Shown here one piece after another: positions 15,721-25,049 of a DNA stretch of 64,000 nt. Location of the stretch: positions 62,001 through 126,000 of the forward strand of contig JAURXM010000095.1 in the NCBI GenBank assembly GCA_030654395.1, read 5' to 3'. The notes beneath the pieces are model-generated. The model was not told where the DNA came from. It was given only the letters and a program-made list of their open reading frames with translations, and made no database searches. Source of the DNA: Aquabacterium sp. Lineage in GTDB: Bacteria > Pseudomonadota > Gammaproteobacteria > Burkholderiales > Burkholderiaceae_C. Numbering within the stretch: position 1 is the first letter of the stretch; each line of letters opens with the position of its first letter. The position numbers were made by a program, and so were the translations under genes.

Positions 15721-17166
15721 ATGACTTCCAAATTGAAGATTGCAGGCTGGGTCGCGCTGGGTGCGCTGGCCGGCGGATTGACCACCACACAATTTGGTGC
15801 CACAGCGCGCAACTCGGTGGCGCCCTTGCCGCTAGAGGAAATGCAGCAGTTGGCGGCTGTTTTTGGGATGATCAAGACAGACTACGTCGAGTCCGTAGAT
15901 GAGAAAAAGCTCATCAGCGATGCAATCGGCGGCATGGTCTCGGGTCTGGACCCACACTCGGTTTACTTCGATAAAACCACTTTCAAGGAATTCCGTGAGG
16001 GCACGACTGGCAAATTCGTCGGCGTGGGCATCGAAATCGGCATGGAAGACGGTCTGGTCAAGGTTGTCTCGCCGATTGAAGGCTCCCCCGCATTCCGCGC
16101 TGGCCTCAAGACAGGCGATCTGATCACCAAAATTGACGACACCTTCGTCAAAGGTTTGAGCATGGATCAGGCTGTCAAGCGCATGCGAGGCGAGCCTAAT
16201 ACCAAGGTTCTTTTGAACATATTCCGAAAGTCCGAGGGACGCAGCTTCCCTGTCACGATCGTTCGCGAAGAAATCCGCGTTCAGAGTGTGCGCGGCAAAA
16301 TCATCGAGCCGGGATATGGCTGGATTCGCATCACCCAGTTCCAAGACCGTACCGTCGAAGATTTTGCGGCCAAGGTGGCGGCGCTCTACAAAGAAGACCC
16401 CAAGCTCAAGGGCTTGGTGCTCGACCTGCGCAACGATCCGGGTGGCTTGCTTGAAGGTGCGATTGCCGTATCTGCCGCTTTCTTGCCTAAGGACGTGCCC
16501 GTTGTATCGACCAATGGCCAGTTACCTGAATCCAAATCCGTGTTCAAAGCACGCGCCGAGGACTACTCACGCCGGTTCGGCTCTGACCCTTTGGCCAAAC
16601 TGCCTGCCGCCCTGAAGACCGTGCCCTTGCTCGTGTTGGTCAATGAAGGCTCAGCCTCGGCCAGTGAGATCGTGGCAGGTGCTTTGCAGGATCACAAGCG
16701 TGCGCTTATTTTGGGTGGCCAGACATTCGGCAAGGGGTCGGTTCAGACTGTGCGGCAACTGACTGCGGACACGGCATTGAAAATCACCACAGCGCGTTAC
16801 TACACGCCAAGTGGCCGCTCTATTCAGGCCAGGGGCATCGTGCCTGATGTGATGATTGATGAAAGCGCCGAAGGTAATGTGTACTCCGCCCTGCGTGTGC
16901 GCGAGGCTGACCTCGAGAAGCACATCGCAAGCGGTCAAGGCGCAGAGGTCAAAGACCCCGCACGCGAAAAGGCGCGCGACGAAGCCATCAAGAAGCTTGA
17001 AGAGGCCAACAACAAGAAAAACGAGCCAGCCAAGCCTTTGCCAGAATTCGGTAGCGCCGAAGACTTCCCACTTCAGCAAGCACTTAACCAGCTTCAAGGT
17101 AAGCCTGTTGTGGTCTCCAAGACCATGACTGAGCGCAAACCTGAGGACAGCAAAGCAGCCCCTTAA
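15721..17166 (+). CDS. ctpA: C-terminal processing peptidase, S41 family
   Basis: 481 residues. An N-terminal signal-like helix (WVALGALAGGLTTTQFG), a helical region with the DPHSVYFDKTTFKEF segment, a PDZ domain (about 100-180: GVGIEIGMEDG...AGLKTGDLITKIDD) and the S41 protease domain. The catalytic Ser lies in GSASASEIVAGAL (about residue 313) and the Lys is Lys338 in FGKGSVQT. The C-terminal 70 residues are Lys/Glu-rich and probably flexible. A periplasmic enzyme that trims C-termini of exported proteins such as murein hydrolases. In many Burkholderiales it precedes a MoeB/ThiF gene, as here. Confidence 0.92.
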   Translation: MTSKLKIAGWVALGALAGGLTTTQFGATARNSVAPLPLEEMQQLAAVFGMIKTDYVESVDEKKLISDAIGGMVSGLDPHSVYFDKTTFKEFREGTTGKFVGVGIEIGMEDGLVKVVSPIEGSPAFRAGLKTGDLITKIDDTFVKGLSMDQAVKRMRGEPNTKVLLNIFRKSEGRSFPVTIVREEIRVQSVRGKIIEPGYGWIRITQFQDRTVEDFAAKVAALYKEDPKLKGLVLDLRNDPGGLLEGAIAVSAAFLPKDVPVVSTNGQLPESKSVFKARAEDYSRRFGSDPLAKLPAALKTVPLLVLVNEGSASASEIVAGALQDHKRALILGGQTFGKGSVQTVRQLTADTALKITTARYYTPSGRSIQARGIVPDVMIDESAEGNVYSALRVREADLEKHIASGQGAEVKDPAREKARDEAIKKLEEANNKKNEPAKPLPEFGSAEDFPLQQALNQLQGKPVVVSKTMTERKPEDSKAAP

Positions 17167-17180
17167 TCCGGACGTTTGCC

Positions 17181-17963
17181 TTGGACGACGATCAGCGCCT
17201 GCGCTACAGCCGCCACCTCCTTCTGGATGAATGGTCGGAGTCGGCGCAGGACCGGCTGATTGGTGCACATGCACTGGTTATTGGCGCAGGCGGCTTGGGC
17301 TCGCCTGCGCTCATGTACCTGGCTGCAGCTGGCGTGGGCCGTATCACGGTGCTTGACCCAGATACCGTTGATGTCACCAACTTGCAAAGACAAATCGCCC
17401 ACACCACCGAGCGCATTGGTCAGGCCAAGGTCTTGTCGGCCGAGTTAACCATCGCGCACCTTAACCCTGGTGTCCAAGTGACCGCACTGGCGCAGGCTGC
17501 TGATGAGTCACTGCTACGCGAGTGGGTGCCCCAAGCGCAGGTGGTGCTCGACTGCACAGACCACTTCGCCATCCGCCAACTGATTAACCGCATCTGCCAT
17601 CGGTCCGGCGTGCCTTTGGTGTCGGCATCCGCTGTGCGTTTTGATGGGCAAATCAGCGTGTTTGACCCTAGGTTGGCGACCAGCCCCTGCTACGGATGCT
17701 TGTTCCCGCCCGATGCGCCGCCCGAAGAAACCCGCTGTGCCTTGCTGGGCGTCTTTGCGCCGGTGGTGGGGATGATGGGTGTGATGCAGGCAGGTGAGGC
17801 CATCAAAGTCTTGCTTCAAGGTGACCCTGCTGACCCTTGGCCGGGGCACGACAGCTTGGCTGGACGCTTGCTCATGCTCGATGGCAGGTCTTGGACTTGG
17901 GCGGAGATGAAGGCCAAGCGCAACCCTGATTGCCTCGTGTGCGGCGCCACTGCAGTGCAGTGA
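17181..17963 (+). CDS. moeB: HesA/MoeB/ThiF-family adenylyltransferase
   Basis: 260 residues from TTG 17181, the only start that keeps the usual N-terminus DDQRLRYSRHLLLDE. ATP-binding Rossmann segment VIGAGGLGSPALMYLAAAGVG, then VDVTNLQRQIAHT (Arg finger region), DCTDHFAIRQLINR, and two Zn-binding Cys pairs (CYGCLFP and CLVCG). The enzyme adenylates the C-terminal Gly-Gly of a small sulfur carrier: MoaD in molybdopterin synthesis or ThiS in thiamin synthesis. No rhodanese domain is fused. The gene follows the Ctp protease by 14 bases; the partner carrier is not in this window, so the MoeB/ThiF choice is open. Confidence 0.85.
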   Translation: MDDDQRLRYSRHLLLDEWSESAQDRLIGAHALVIGAGGLGSPALMYLAAAGVGRITVLDPDTVDVTNLQRQIAHTTERIGQAKVLSAELTIAHLNPGVQVTALAQAADESLLREWVPQAQVVLDCTDHFAIRQLINRICHRSGVPLVSASAVRFDGQISVFDPRLATSPCYGCLFPPDAPPEETRCALLGVFAPVVGMMGVMQAGEAIKVLLQGDPADPWPGHDSLAGRLLMLDGRSWTWAEMKAKRNPDCLVCGATAVQ

Positions 17964-18075
17964 ATTTGCAACTCCGTCGCATACATGGGCTTATTGCTGC
18001 GCTTGGTCAATAGGGCATGGCGGCATACTCAGATATAGGCACTGCTTGTCGTTGGTGCAGATGAGGATGTCCGAC

Positions 18076-18981
18076 ATGAATAAATCCAAAGCGCTTCGTG
18101 AACGTAACTTCCCGACCGCCGGTCAGGATGTGCATAACGCCAGTAAACCTTCCCTGTATGCAGGCCCGGACAGCAGCTACGACTTGGCCTTTGCTGATCC
18201 GGATTTTTTGTTGCACCCCGATTTGCGTGCGGTGCGCATGCAGCTTGAGTTGCTCAAGCCAGAGATGATTCAGCGGGAAGAGGGCATCGAGTCCACGATT
18301 GTGGTTTTTGGCAGCGCCCGCATCCACCCGGTTGAGGCGTCGCAGGCCAATTTGCTGGCGGCGCAAAATTTACCGGAAGGGGCGCAGCGCGACCAAGCTG
18401 TGCGGGCTGCACAAAGCCAAGTCGGCATGTCCCGGTATTACGAAGAAGCACGTGCTTTTTCCAGTTTGGTCACAGAGGCCTCAGCCAATTTGCAGACACC
18501 CATCTACGTCGTCACTGGCGGCGGGCCGGGCGTCATGGAGGCGGGCAACCGTGGCGCCTTTGATGTGGGGGGCAAAAGCCTAGGTCTCAACATTGTGCTA
18601 CCCCACGAACAAGAGCCCAACCCCTACATCACACCCAAGTTGTGTTTCCAGTTTCACTACTTTGCCCTGCGCAAAATGCATTTCTTGATGCGTTCTGTGG
18701 CCTTGGTTTGTTTCCCTGGTGGTTTTGGCACCCTCGACGAGTTATTTGAAACCCTCACCTTGATGCAGACAGGTAAGTGCCGCAAGCGCCCCGTTTTGCT
18801 GTTCGGACGTGATTTCTGGACCAAGTTGATCAACTTCGATCACCTGGTAGACACCGGCATGATCAGCGCAGACGACGTGAACCTGTTTCGTTTTGTTGAG
18901 ACAGCAGATGAAGCGTGGGCGATGCTGCAAGAGGTTTATGGCTTGGGCAAGCCTGATGTTGAATCGGCCTCAGGCTGGTAA
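18076..18981 (+). CDS. LOG-family Rossmann protein (lysine decarboxylase-like fold)
   Basis: About 301 residues from ATG 18076, which has AGGA eight bases upstream; ATGs at 18061 and 18067 are alternatives. The core carries VVFGSARIHP, the nucleotide phosphate loop GGGPGVMEAGNRGA and the signature PGGFGTLDELFETLTLMQTGK. LOG proteins hydrolyse nucleoside 5'-monophosphates to base and ribose phosphate; the cytokinin link comes from plants. This longer form has an N-terminal extension of roughly 90 residues before the fold. It ends nine bases before the arginase gene, so the two are probably co-transcribed. Confidence 0.82.
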   Translation: MNKSKALRERNFPTAGQDVHNASKPSLYAGPDSSYDLAFADPDFLLHPDLRAVRMQLELLKPEMIQREEGIESTIVVFGSARIHPVEASQANLLAAQNLPEGAQRDQAVRAAQSQVGMSRYYEEARAFSSLVTEASANLQTPIYVVTGGGPGVMEAGNRGAFDVGGKSLGLNIVLPHEQEPNPYITPKLCFQFHYFALRKMHFLMRSVALVCFPGGFGTLDELFETLTLMQTGKCRKRPVLLFGRDFWTKLINFDHLVDTGMISADDVNLFRFVETADEAWAMLQEVYGLGKPDVESASGW

Positions 18982-18989
18982 GGCTGACG

Positions 18990-19952
18990 ATGCGCACGTT
19001 GACTCACAGCCCAGCGATTCATTTGCGCTTGATCGGTGCACCGACCGACATCGGGGCCAGCATGCGCGGGGCATCCTTGGGCCCGGAGGCTTTGCGTGTC
19101 GCTGGATTGCCTGAGGCACTCACGAGGCAAGGCCTACATGTACACGATGCTGGGAACCTACAAGGGCCGCCAAACCCCTGCTTGGCACCTGTGGATGGCT
19201 ACAGGCATTTGCCGGAGGTCTTGATTTGGAATGCGGCTGTTTTCGATGCGGTTTCAGATGCCCTGCAGGCAGGTGACTTGCCCATGCTGCTAGGGGGTGA
19301 TCATTGCCTTGCAATCGGATCAATCGGCGCCGTCGCTGCCCACTGCCGTGCCCGACAGAAGAAATTGAGGGTCATTTGGCTCGACGCCCATGCAGACGCC
19401 AACACCTCCAGCATCACGCCCAGCGGCAACATCCATGGCATGCCTGTCGCGGTGCTGTGCGGTCACGGCCCACAGTCTCTCTTGCGTTTGGCTGGCGGCT
19501 GGGGTGAGGCGGACAGTGGCGCCCCGGCGCTGACGCCTGATCAAATTCGCCTGATTGGCGTGCGCAGTGTCGACCCCTTGGAGCGCCACTTTGTGCATGC
19601 CGAGGGGCTTGAAGTCTTTGATATGCGCCACTTGGACGAGCATGGCATGCTGGCTGCCATGAGGCAGGCGCTGACGGGCGTGGATGAGCACACACACCTT
19701 CACCTCAGTTTTGATGTCGACTTTCTGGATCCTGATATTGCCCCTGGCGTTGGGACGGCTGTCAGAGGTGGGCCCTCATACAGAGAGGCACAGTTGTGCA
19801 TGGAAATGCTGGCCGACACCGGGCGATTGGGTTCGGTCGATGTGATGGAGCTCAACCCTGCTCGAGACAGTCAGAACCGCACAGCCGAGCTGGTTGTGGA
19901 TTTGGTGGAAAGTCTGTTTGGTAAATCGACCTTGATGCGCCTGCGTCCCTGA
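18990..19952 (+). CDS. rocF: Arginase (ureohydrolase family)
   Basis: 320 residues. The dinuclear Mn-binding motifs are present: GGDHCLAIGS, WLDAHADANT and SFDVDFLDPDIAPGVGT. The substrate-loop NIHGMP and the C-terminal ELNPARDSQNRTAELVVDLVESLFGK favour arginase over agmatinase. It hydrolyses L-arginine to ornithine and urea in the cytoplasm. There is no ornithine aminotransferase or arginine regulator beside it; its neighbours are the LOG-family gene upstream and a patatin gene downstream. Confidence 0.88.
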   Translation: MRTLTHSPAIHLRLIGAPTDIGASMRGASLGPEALRVAGLPEALTRQGLHVHDAGNLQGPPNPCLAPVDGYRHLPEVLIWNAAVFDAVSDALQAGDLPMLLGGDHCLAIGSIGAVAAHCRARQKKLRVIWLDAHADANTSSITPSGNIHGMPVAVLCGHGPQSLLRLAGGWGEADSGAPALTPDQIRLIGVRSVDPLERHFVHAEGLEVFDMRHLDEHGMLAAMRQALTGVDEHTHLHLSFDVDFLDPDIAPGVGTAVRGGPSYREAQLCMEMLADTGRLGSVDVMELNPARDSQNRTAELVVDLVESLFGKSTLMRLRP

Positions 19953-20024
19953 TTGCTTGAGCACGAGGTGGCAGCCGCCAACGAAAGGATTTAATTTCCA
20001 AGTGCAACCTGTCGATACCCACTC

Positions 20025-21323
20025 ATGAGCCTACCTGGAAAAACAGCATTGATACTGACGGGCGGTGGTGCGCGTGCAGCATACCAAGTCGGGGTCCTTC
20101 AAGCCATACAGCTGATTCGCCGTGAGTGCGGAGAAGGTCGGCGGGGCAACCCTTTTCAGATCATCAGCGGCACATCAGCCGGGGCACTGAATGGTTTGGC
20201 GCTGGCTTGCCAAGCGGACCACTTTGACTTGGCTGTGCGTTCCATGGTCGAGGTCTGGCGTGACTTTAGCTCCGAGCAGGTCTACCGATCAGACTCATTT
20301 GGTGTGATCCGCACTGGTGCGCAATGGTTGACTTTGTTCTCTCTGGGCTGGGCATTTGCACGTTGGCGTCGAGCGCGCCCCAGATCATTGCTGGACAACG
20401 ACCCCTTGCGCCATCTGTTGCCATCGCTTTTCAACGTCGACCGATTGCCCCAAATCATGGCCGAGGGGCATTTGGATGCGGTTGCCATCTCAGCATCCAG
20501 CTACACCTCTGGTGAGCACGTCACCTTCTATGACAGCGTGCATCCTGTTGCGCCGTGGGCGAGGTCGCAGCGCATCAGCGTCAAAGACAAGCTGACCGTA
20601 GAGCACCTCATGGCCTCATCGGCGATCCCTTTCGTGTTCCCTGCCGTTAAGCTCGATATCAACGGCCAGTCGCACTACCTTGGTGACGGCTCTATGCGGC
20701 AAGCAGCGCCCATATCGCCCGCTATTCACCTTGGCGCTGACCGCATATTGGTGATTGGTGCAGGCCGATTGCAAGAGCCTACAGCCCCGCGCGAAACCGT
20801 TGCCGAGTACCCTAATTTGGCGCAAATTGCCGGCCATGCCATGTCCAGTATCTTCTTGGATGCATTGGCTGTGGACATTGAGCGCATGCAGCGCATCAAC
20901 AAGACCCTTGAGTTGCTGCCTGCTGATACCCGGGCCGAGACGCCGCTGCGGCTGGTCGATGTGCTGGTGATTGCGCCCAGCCAACGTATCGACGATATCG
21001 CAGCCCGACACTTGTGGGCACTGCCCCCCGCCGTACGCGCCATGCTGGGCGCAGTGGGTGTGTACGGGCGAGGCAAGACCGCACGTGGGTCGGTGTTGGC
21101 GAGTTACCTGCTCTTTGAGTCCTCGTTCACGCGGGAGTTAATCCAATTGGGCTTCACCGATGCCATGGCCAAGCGAGAGGACGTTCTGCGCTTTTTTGGC
21201 TGGGGTCGTGGCGTTGATGGCGCACCTGGCGCGGCATCAACGCAGGGCGTCGAATTGGTCGACCCGTCGCGGCCCTTTACATCGCAGCAAGACCGTGCTA
21301 AAGTAGAGAGCTTCGCTTTGTAA
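20025..21323 (+). CDS. Patatin-like phospholipase
   Basis: 432 residues. Oxyanion-hole motif [18 protein letters not shown], nucleophile elbow GTSAGALNG, and the catalytic Asp in [16 protein letters not shown], the Ser-Asp dyad of patatins. No signal peptide or clear transmembrane helix. The family cleaves acyl esters of phospholipids. The C-terminal 120 residues are helical and of unknown role. Its stop lies 35 bases before rplU, so the rplU promoter may fall inside its 3' end. Confidence 0.85.
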   Translation: MSLPGKTALILTGGGARAAYQVGVLQAIQLIRRECGEGRRGNPFQIISGTSAGALNGLALACQADHFDLAVRSMVEVWRDFSSEQVYRSDSFGVIRTGAQWLTLFSLGWAFARWRRARPRSLLDNDPLRHLLPSLFNVDRLPQIMAEGHLDAVAISASSYTSGEHVTFYDSVHPVAPWARSQRISVKDKLTVEHLMASSAIPFVFPAVKLDINGQSHYLGDGSMRQAAPISPAIHLGADRILVIGAGRLQEPTAPRETVAEYPNLAQIAGHAMSSIFLDALAVDIERMQRINKTLELLPADTRAETPLRLVDVLVIAPSQRIDDIAARHLWALPPAVRAMLGAVGVYGRGKTARGSVLASYLLFESSFTRELIQLGFTDAMAKREDVLRFFGWGRGVDGAPGAASTQGVELVDPSRPFTSQQDRAKVESFAL

Positions 21324-21357
21324 AAGGCGGAGGAAAATCTACTTGAAAGGTCTCAAC

Positions 21358-21669
21358 ATGTACGCGGTCATAAAAACCGGTGGCAAACAATATAAAGTTG
21401 CTGCAGGCGAAAAGATCAAAATAGAACAGATACCTGCGGACGTTGGCCAAGAGATCGTGATCGACCAGATTCTGGCAGTCGGCAGCGGCGCAGAAATCAC
21501 GGTAGGCACTCCCTTGGTTGCGGGCGCAACTGTTGTAGCGATTGTCTTGTCGCAAGGTCGTCACGACAAGATTCGCATCTTCAAGATGCGTCGTCGTAAG
21601 CACTACCAAAAGCGTCAAGGTCACCGTCAGAACTACACCGAGCTGCAAATTAGCTCTGTGAACGCCTGA
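21358..21669 (+). CDS. rplU: 50S ribosomal protein L21
   Basis: 103 residues from ATG 21358; a TTG five codons upstream is not needed. The start [14 protein letters not shown] and the end [14 protein letters not shown] are typical of L21, as is the [14 protein letters not shown] basic segment that binds 23S rRNA. First gene of the conserved rplU-rpmA-obgE block. In this lineage the pair is usually transcribed from a promoter just upstream of rplU. Confidence 0.97.
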   Translation: MYAVIKTGGKQYKVAAGEKIKIEQIPADVGQEIVIDQILAVGSGAEITVGTPLVAGATVVAIVLSQGRHDKIRIFKMRRRKHYQKRQGHRQNYTELQISSVNA

Positions 21670-21712
21670 TAGCGGCGAATCGTCTAACCTCTAGCCCCCA
21701 AGGAGTAACTCC

Positions 21713-21970
21713 ATGGCACAGAAAAAAGGCGGCGGTTCCACGCGGAACGGCCGTGACTCACAACCAAAGATGTTGGGCGTGAAAATCTACGGTGGCCAAG
21801 TGCTCACCGCAGGTTCAATCATCGTCCGTCAACGTGGCACCCGCTTCCATGCTGGTTCCAACGTGGGCATGGGCCGCGACCACACGCTTTTTGCGTTGGT
21901 TGATGGCACAGTGTCCTTCGCTGTCAAGGGTTCAATGAACCGCAAGACAGTGGTTGTGACGCCGATCTGA
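21713..21970 (+). CDS. rpmA: 50S ribosomal protein L27
   Basis: 85 residues beginning [16 protein letters not shown], with the characteristic [19 protein letters not shown] and [18 protein letters not shown] segments. The N-terminal tail reaches toward the peptidyl-transferase centre. A good AAGGAG ribosome-binding site lies upstream. It is followed by a strong double hairpin before obgE. Confidence 0.97.
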   Translation: MAQKKGGGSTRNGRDSQPKMLGVKIYGGQVLTAGSIIVRQRGTRFHAGSNVGMGRDHTLFALVDGTVSFAVKGSMNRKTVVVTPI

Positions 21971-21989
21971 TCGACTCAAGCCGATCTCC

Positions 21990-22060
21990 AGCGGGCACTC
22001 AGCCTTGGTTGAGAGCCCGCTGAAAAAAAGCCTCGGCGTGCCGGGGCTTTTGTGTTTTTT
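21990..22060 (+). terminator. Tandem hairpin terminator between rpmA and obgE
   Basis: Hairpin one pairs AGCGGGC (from 21990) with GCCCGCT (to 22021), with an inner CTCA/TGAG extension. Hairpin two pairs GCCTCGGC with GCCGGGGC (22030-22048), preceded by seven A and followed by TTTTGTGTTTTTT, so it can act as a rho-independent terminator. It would uncouple the ribosomal genes from obgE. Confidence 0.75.
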
Positions 22061-22111
22061 CCGCGCGACCAGATAATCGCGCTCTGGCCATATCCTTAGG
22101 ACACCCGTCTC

Positions 22112-23758
22112 ATGAAATTCTTCGATGAAGCCACCATAGATGTGGCCGCCGGTGAAGGTGGCAGCGGCTCAAGCAGCTTCCGTCGCGAGAAGTTCATCCC
22201 CTTCGGTGGCCCCAATGGCGGCGATGGCGGCCGAGGCGGGCACATCTATGTGGTGGCTGACCGCAACATCAACACCTTGATCGATTACCGCTACGCACGC
22301 CGACACATTGCACGCAATGGTGAGCAAGGGCGCGGCGCCGATCAATTTGGCCATGCTGGCCCGGATATCACCTTGCGCATGCCCGTGGGTACGATCATCA
22401 GCGACTTCGAAACCGGCGTCGTCATGATGGAGCTGCTCGAGCACGGCGAAACGATCCTGCTGGCTAAGGGCGGTGACGGCGGCTTCGGCAACATGCACTA
22501 CAAAACAGCCACCAACCGTGCGCCTAAAAAGAAGACGCCGGGCTGGCCCGGCCAGGCGTTTAAACTCAAATTGGAATTGCGCGTACTGGCTGACGTGGGT
22601 CTGCTCGGCATGCCCAATGCGGGCAAGTCCACGCTGATCGCGGCGATTTCGAACGCACGCCCCAAGATCGCTGACTACCCGTTCACCACCTTGCACCCTA
22701 ATCTGGGCGTGGTGCGTGTGGGCCCTGAAAAAAGCTTCGTGGTTGCCGACATTCCAGGGTTGATTGAGGGTGCCTCTGAGGGCGCTGGTTTAGGGCATTA
22801 CTTCCTGCGTCACCTGCAGCGCACCCGCGTGCTATTGCACGTGATCGACTTGGCTCCGTTTGATGACACCGATCCGGTGGCCCAAGCACGCGCCATTGTC
22901 AACGAGCTCAAGATTTATGACCAAGCCTTGTTTGACAAGCCGCGTTGGTTGGTGCTCAACAAGCTGGACATGATCCAGCCTGAAGACCGTGTCACGCGCG
23001 TGCTGGAGTTCGTTCGCCGTTACGGTTGGAAGGGCCCTGTCTTCCAGATATCTGCCTTGACGAGGCAAGGGTGTGAGCAGCTGGTTCACATCATTTACCA
23101 ACACGTGGCCTCGATGCAAGAGCACCACGTCGAAGCGGACATCCGCTTTGACGTGCAAGCTAGCTTGCCTATGGCCAGTGACATGATGGCCAAGGCTGGC
23201 ATCGATTACGAGCCAGACTTGGAAGTCCTGGTTAAACCCCAAAAGACGGCAGGCCAAAAAGCTGCTGCGAAGAAAGTACCCATGAAGAAGGTTCCCATGA
23301 AGAAAACTGCCGTTGTGAAGAAGGCTGCACCGGCCAAAGCGCCAGCTCAGAAAGTCGTCGCTAAAAAGGTCGCCGTGAAAGCTACCCCAAAAGCCGCACC
23401 AAAAACGGCAGCTAAAACAGCGATCAAACCAGCTGCGAAGCCTGTGATCAAGCCTGTTGCCGCGAAGAAGGTCGTTGCGAAGAAAGCAGTTGCCAAAAAG
23501 GTGATCGCTAAAAAGGCTGCGCCAGCTAAGAAAATCGTCGCACAAAAGGTCGCCAGCAAAAAAGCGGTGACGACCAAAGTGGTGACCAAGAAGGTTGTTG
23601 CGAAAAAAGTCGCGGTCAAAAAGGTCGCAGCAAAGAAGGTGACGTCCAAGGTCGCTACCAAAAAAGCAGTAGCAGTTAAAAAAGCAGTAGCAGTTAAAAA
23701 ACTGGTCGCCAAAAAAGCGCCTGCAAAAAAAGTCGCGGCCAAGAAAGCAGCCCGCTGA
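22112..23758 (+). CDS. obgE: GTPase ObgE with a long histone H1-like C-terminal tail
   Basis: 548 residues, against about 340-390 for most Obg proteins. The Obg domain ([11 protein letters not shown], Gly-rich loops, to about 158) is followed by the G domain: G1 [11 protein letters not shown]3 [10 protein letters not shown]4 LNKLD, G5 in QISAL. After [11 protein letters not shown] the chain continues from residue 377 with about 172 residues made almost only of Lys, Ala, Val, Pro and Thr ([13 protein letters not shown] repeats), like eukaryotic H1 tails and the Bordetella BpH1 proteins. Obg acts in 50S assembly and stress control. The tail should bind nucleic acid. The reading frame is continuous through it, so the fusion is real unless assembly of the repeat is wrong. 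Confidence 0.95.
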   Translation: MKFFDEATIDVAAGEGGSGSSSFRREKFIPFGGPNGGDGGRGGHIYVVADRNINTLIDYRYARRHIARNGEQGRGADQFGHAGPDITLRMPVGTIISDFETGVVMMELLEHGETILLAKGGDGGFGNMHYKTATNRAPKKKTPGWPGQAFKLKLELRVLADVGLLGMPNAGKSTLIAAISNARPKIADYPFTTLHPNLGVVRVGPEKSFVVADIPGLIEGASEGAGLGHYFLRHLQRTRVLLHVIDLAPFDDTDPVAQARAIVNELKIYDQALFDKPRWLVLNKLDMIQPEDRVTRVLEFVRRYGWKGPVFQISALTRQGCEQLVHIIYQHVASMQEHHVEADIRFDVQASLPMASDMMAKAGIDYEPDLEVLVKPQKTAGQKAAAKKVPMKKVPMKKTAVVKKAAPAKAPAQKVVAKKVAVKATPKAAPKTAAKTAIKPAAKPVIKPVAAKKVVAKKAVAKKVIAKKAAPAKKIVAQKVASKKAVTTKVVTKKVVAKKVAVKKVAAKKVTSKVATKKAVAVKKAVAVKKLVAKKAPAKKVAAKKAAR

Positions 23759-23796
23759 CCTGAACTTGAACCCTGATTGATCGCCTGAGCCCACCC

Positions 23797-24918
23797 ATGA
23801 ACAGTGTGTTGAAAAACGCCCGCCGCATTGTTGTCAAGGTGGGCTCTAGTTTGGTGACAAACGAAGGCAAGGGCGTGGATGCTGATGCCATTGGGACTTG
23901 GTGTCGCCAGATCGCGGCTTTGGCCGCAGATGGCCGCGAGGTGATCATGGTGTCCAGTGGGGCCATCGCTGAGGGCATGAAGCGTTTAGGTTGGGTCACG
24001 CGACCGCACGAAATCCACGAACTCCAAGCCGCAGCAGCCGTAGGCCAAATGGGCTTGGTGCAGATGTACGAGACCAAGTTGCGTGAGCACGGCATGGGCA
24101 GTGCCCAAGTGCTCCTGACGCATGCCGATCTCGCTGACCGTGAGCGATATTTGAATGCCCGATCGACTTTGTTGACTTTGTTGTCACACAAGGTGGTGCC
24201 AGTCATCAATGAGAACGACACGGTGGTCACCGACGAAATCAAGTTTGGTGACAACGACACCCTGGGTGCGCTTGTGGCCAATTTGGTTGAGGCCGACGCC
24301 TTGGTTATTCTGACCGACCAAAAAGGCCTCTACAGTGCCGACCCACGTCGAGACCCAGCCGCTCGCTTCATTGACGTGTGCACAGCAGGTGACCCAGCGC
24401 TTGAGCAAATGGCCGGTGGTGCTGGATCCCGTGTGGGCACAGGTGGCATGATCACCAAAGTGCTGGCTGCCAAGCGGGCTGCCGGTAGCGGAGCCAGTAC
24501 GGTGATCGCGTGGGGGCGTGAGCCCGATGTCTTGATTCGCATCACCCAAGGCGAAGCCATCGGCTCCTTGTTTGTGGCAGCGACAGCCAAGCTGACCGCA
24601 CGCAAACAGTGGATGGCCGATCACCTGCAATTGCGTGGTGCTGTGGTGATTGACGAAGGTGCCGTAGGTAAATTGCGCGACGAGGGCAAGAGTTTGTTGC
24701 CCATTGGGGTGCTGGATGTGGTGGGCGACTTCCACCGTGGTGACGTCATCGCCGTTCGCAATGCAGAAGGGGTCGAGATTGCACGGGGCTTGGCCAATTA
24801 CGCCAGTGGCGAGGCACGCTTGATTGCGCGTCGGCCGTCGTGTGAGATTGAGTCCGTATTGGGCTTCACCAGCGAGGCCGAGATGATCCACCGAGATAAT
24901 TTGGTGCTGCTGGCTTGA
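23797..24918 (+). CDS. proB: Glutamate 5-kinase with PUA domain
   Basis: 373 residues. Amino-acid kinase fold: [46 protein letters not shown] and [14 protein letters not shown], followed by a C-terminal PUA domain (about 275-373; [10 protein letters not shown]...GEARLIARR). It makes glutamyl 5-phosphate, the first step of proline synthesis, and is usually feedback-inhibited by proline. It follows obgE by 38 bases in the usual Burkholderiales order. Confidence 0.95.
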   Translation: MNSVLKNARRIVVKVGSSLVTNEGKGVDADAIGTWCRQIAALAADGREVIMVSSGAIAEGMKRLGWVTRPHEIHELQAAAAVGQMGLVQMYETKLREHGMGSAQVLLTHADLADRERYLNARSTLLTLLSHKVVPVINENDTVVTDEIKFGDNDTLGALVANLVEADALVILTDQKGLYSADPRRDPAARFIDVCTAGDPALEQMAGGAGSRVGTGGMITKVLAAKRAAGSGASTVIAWGREPDVLIRITQGEAIGSLFVAATAKLTARKQWMADHLQLRGAVVIDEGAVGKLRDEGKSLLPIGVLDVVGDFHRGDVIAVRNAEGVEIARGLANYASGEARLIARRPSCEIESVLGFTSEAEMIHRDNLVLLA

Positions 24919-25049
24919 GCCTGATTTGGGCAGCTCAGAACACCCTCTAAAGAGGTAACTAAGGGTTCATACCGTCCCTGTGCGGGGGGCCTTTTGCGTT
25001 AGAAACGAGACTCCTGTTTCGTTTCCTGATCCCTTAGTGGAGACCTTTG

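Noticed and set aside
22832-23794. 320-codon open frame on the minus strand under obgE
   Set aside because: It is the mirror of the Lys/Ala-rich tail (Phe/Gly/Asp-rich translation), with no ribosome site and no domain; obgE on the plus strand is certain.
24919-25049. Structured RNA or terminator between proB and the binding-protein gene
   Set aside because: Several G/C runs can pair, but no single hairpin with a T run stands out and no known RNA motif is recognisable.
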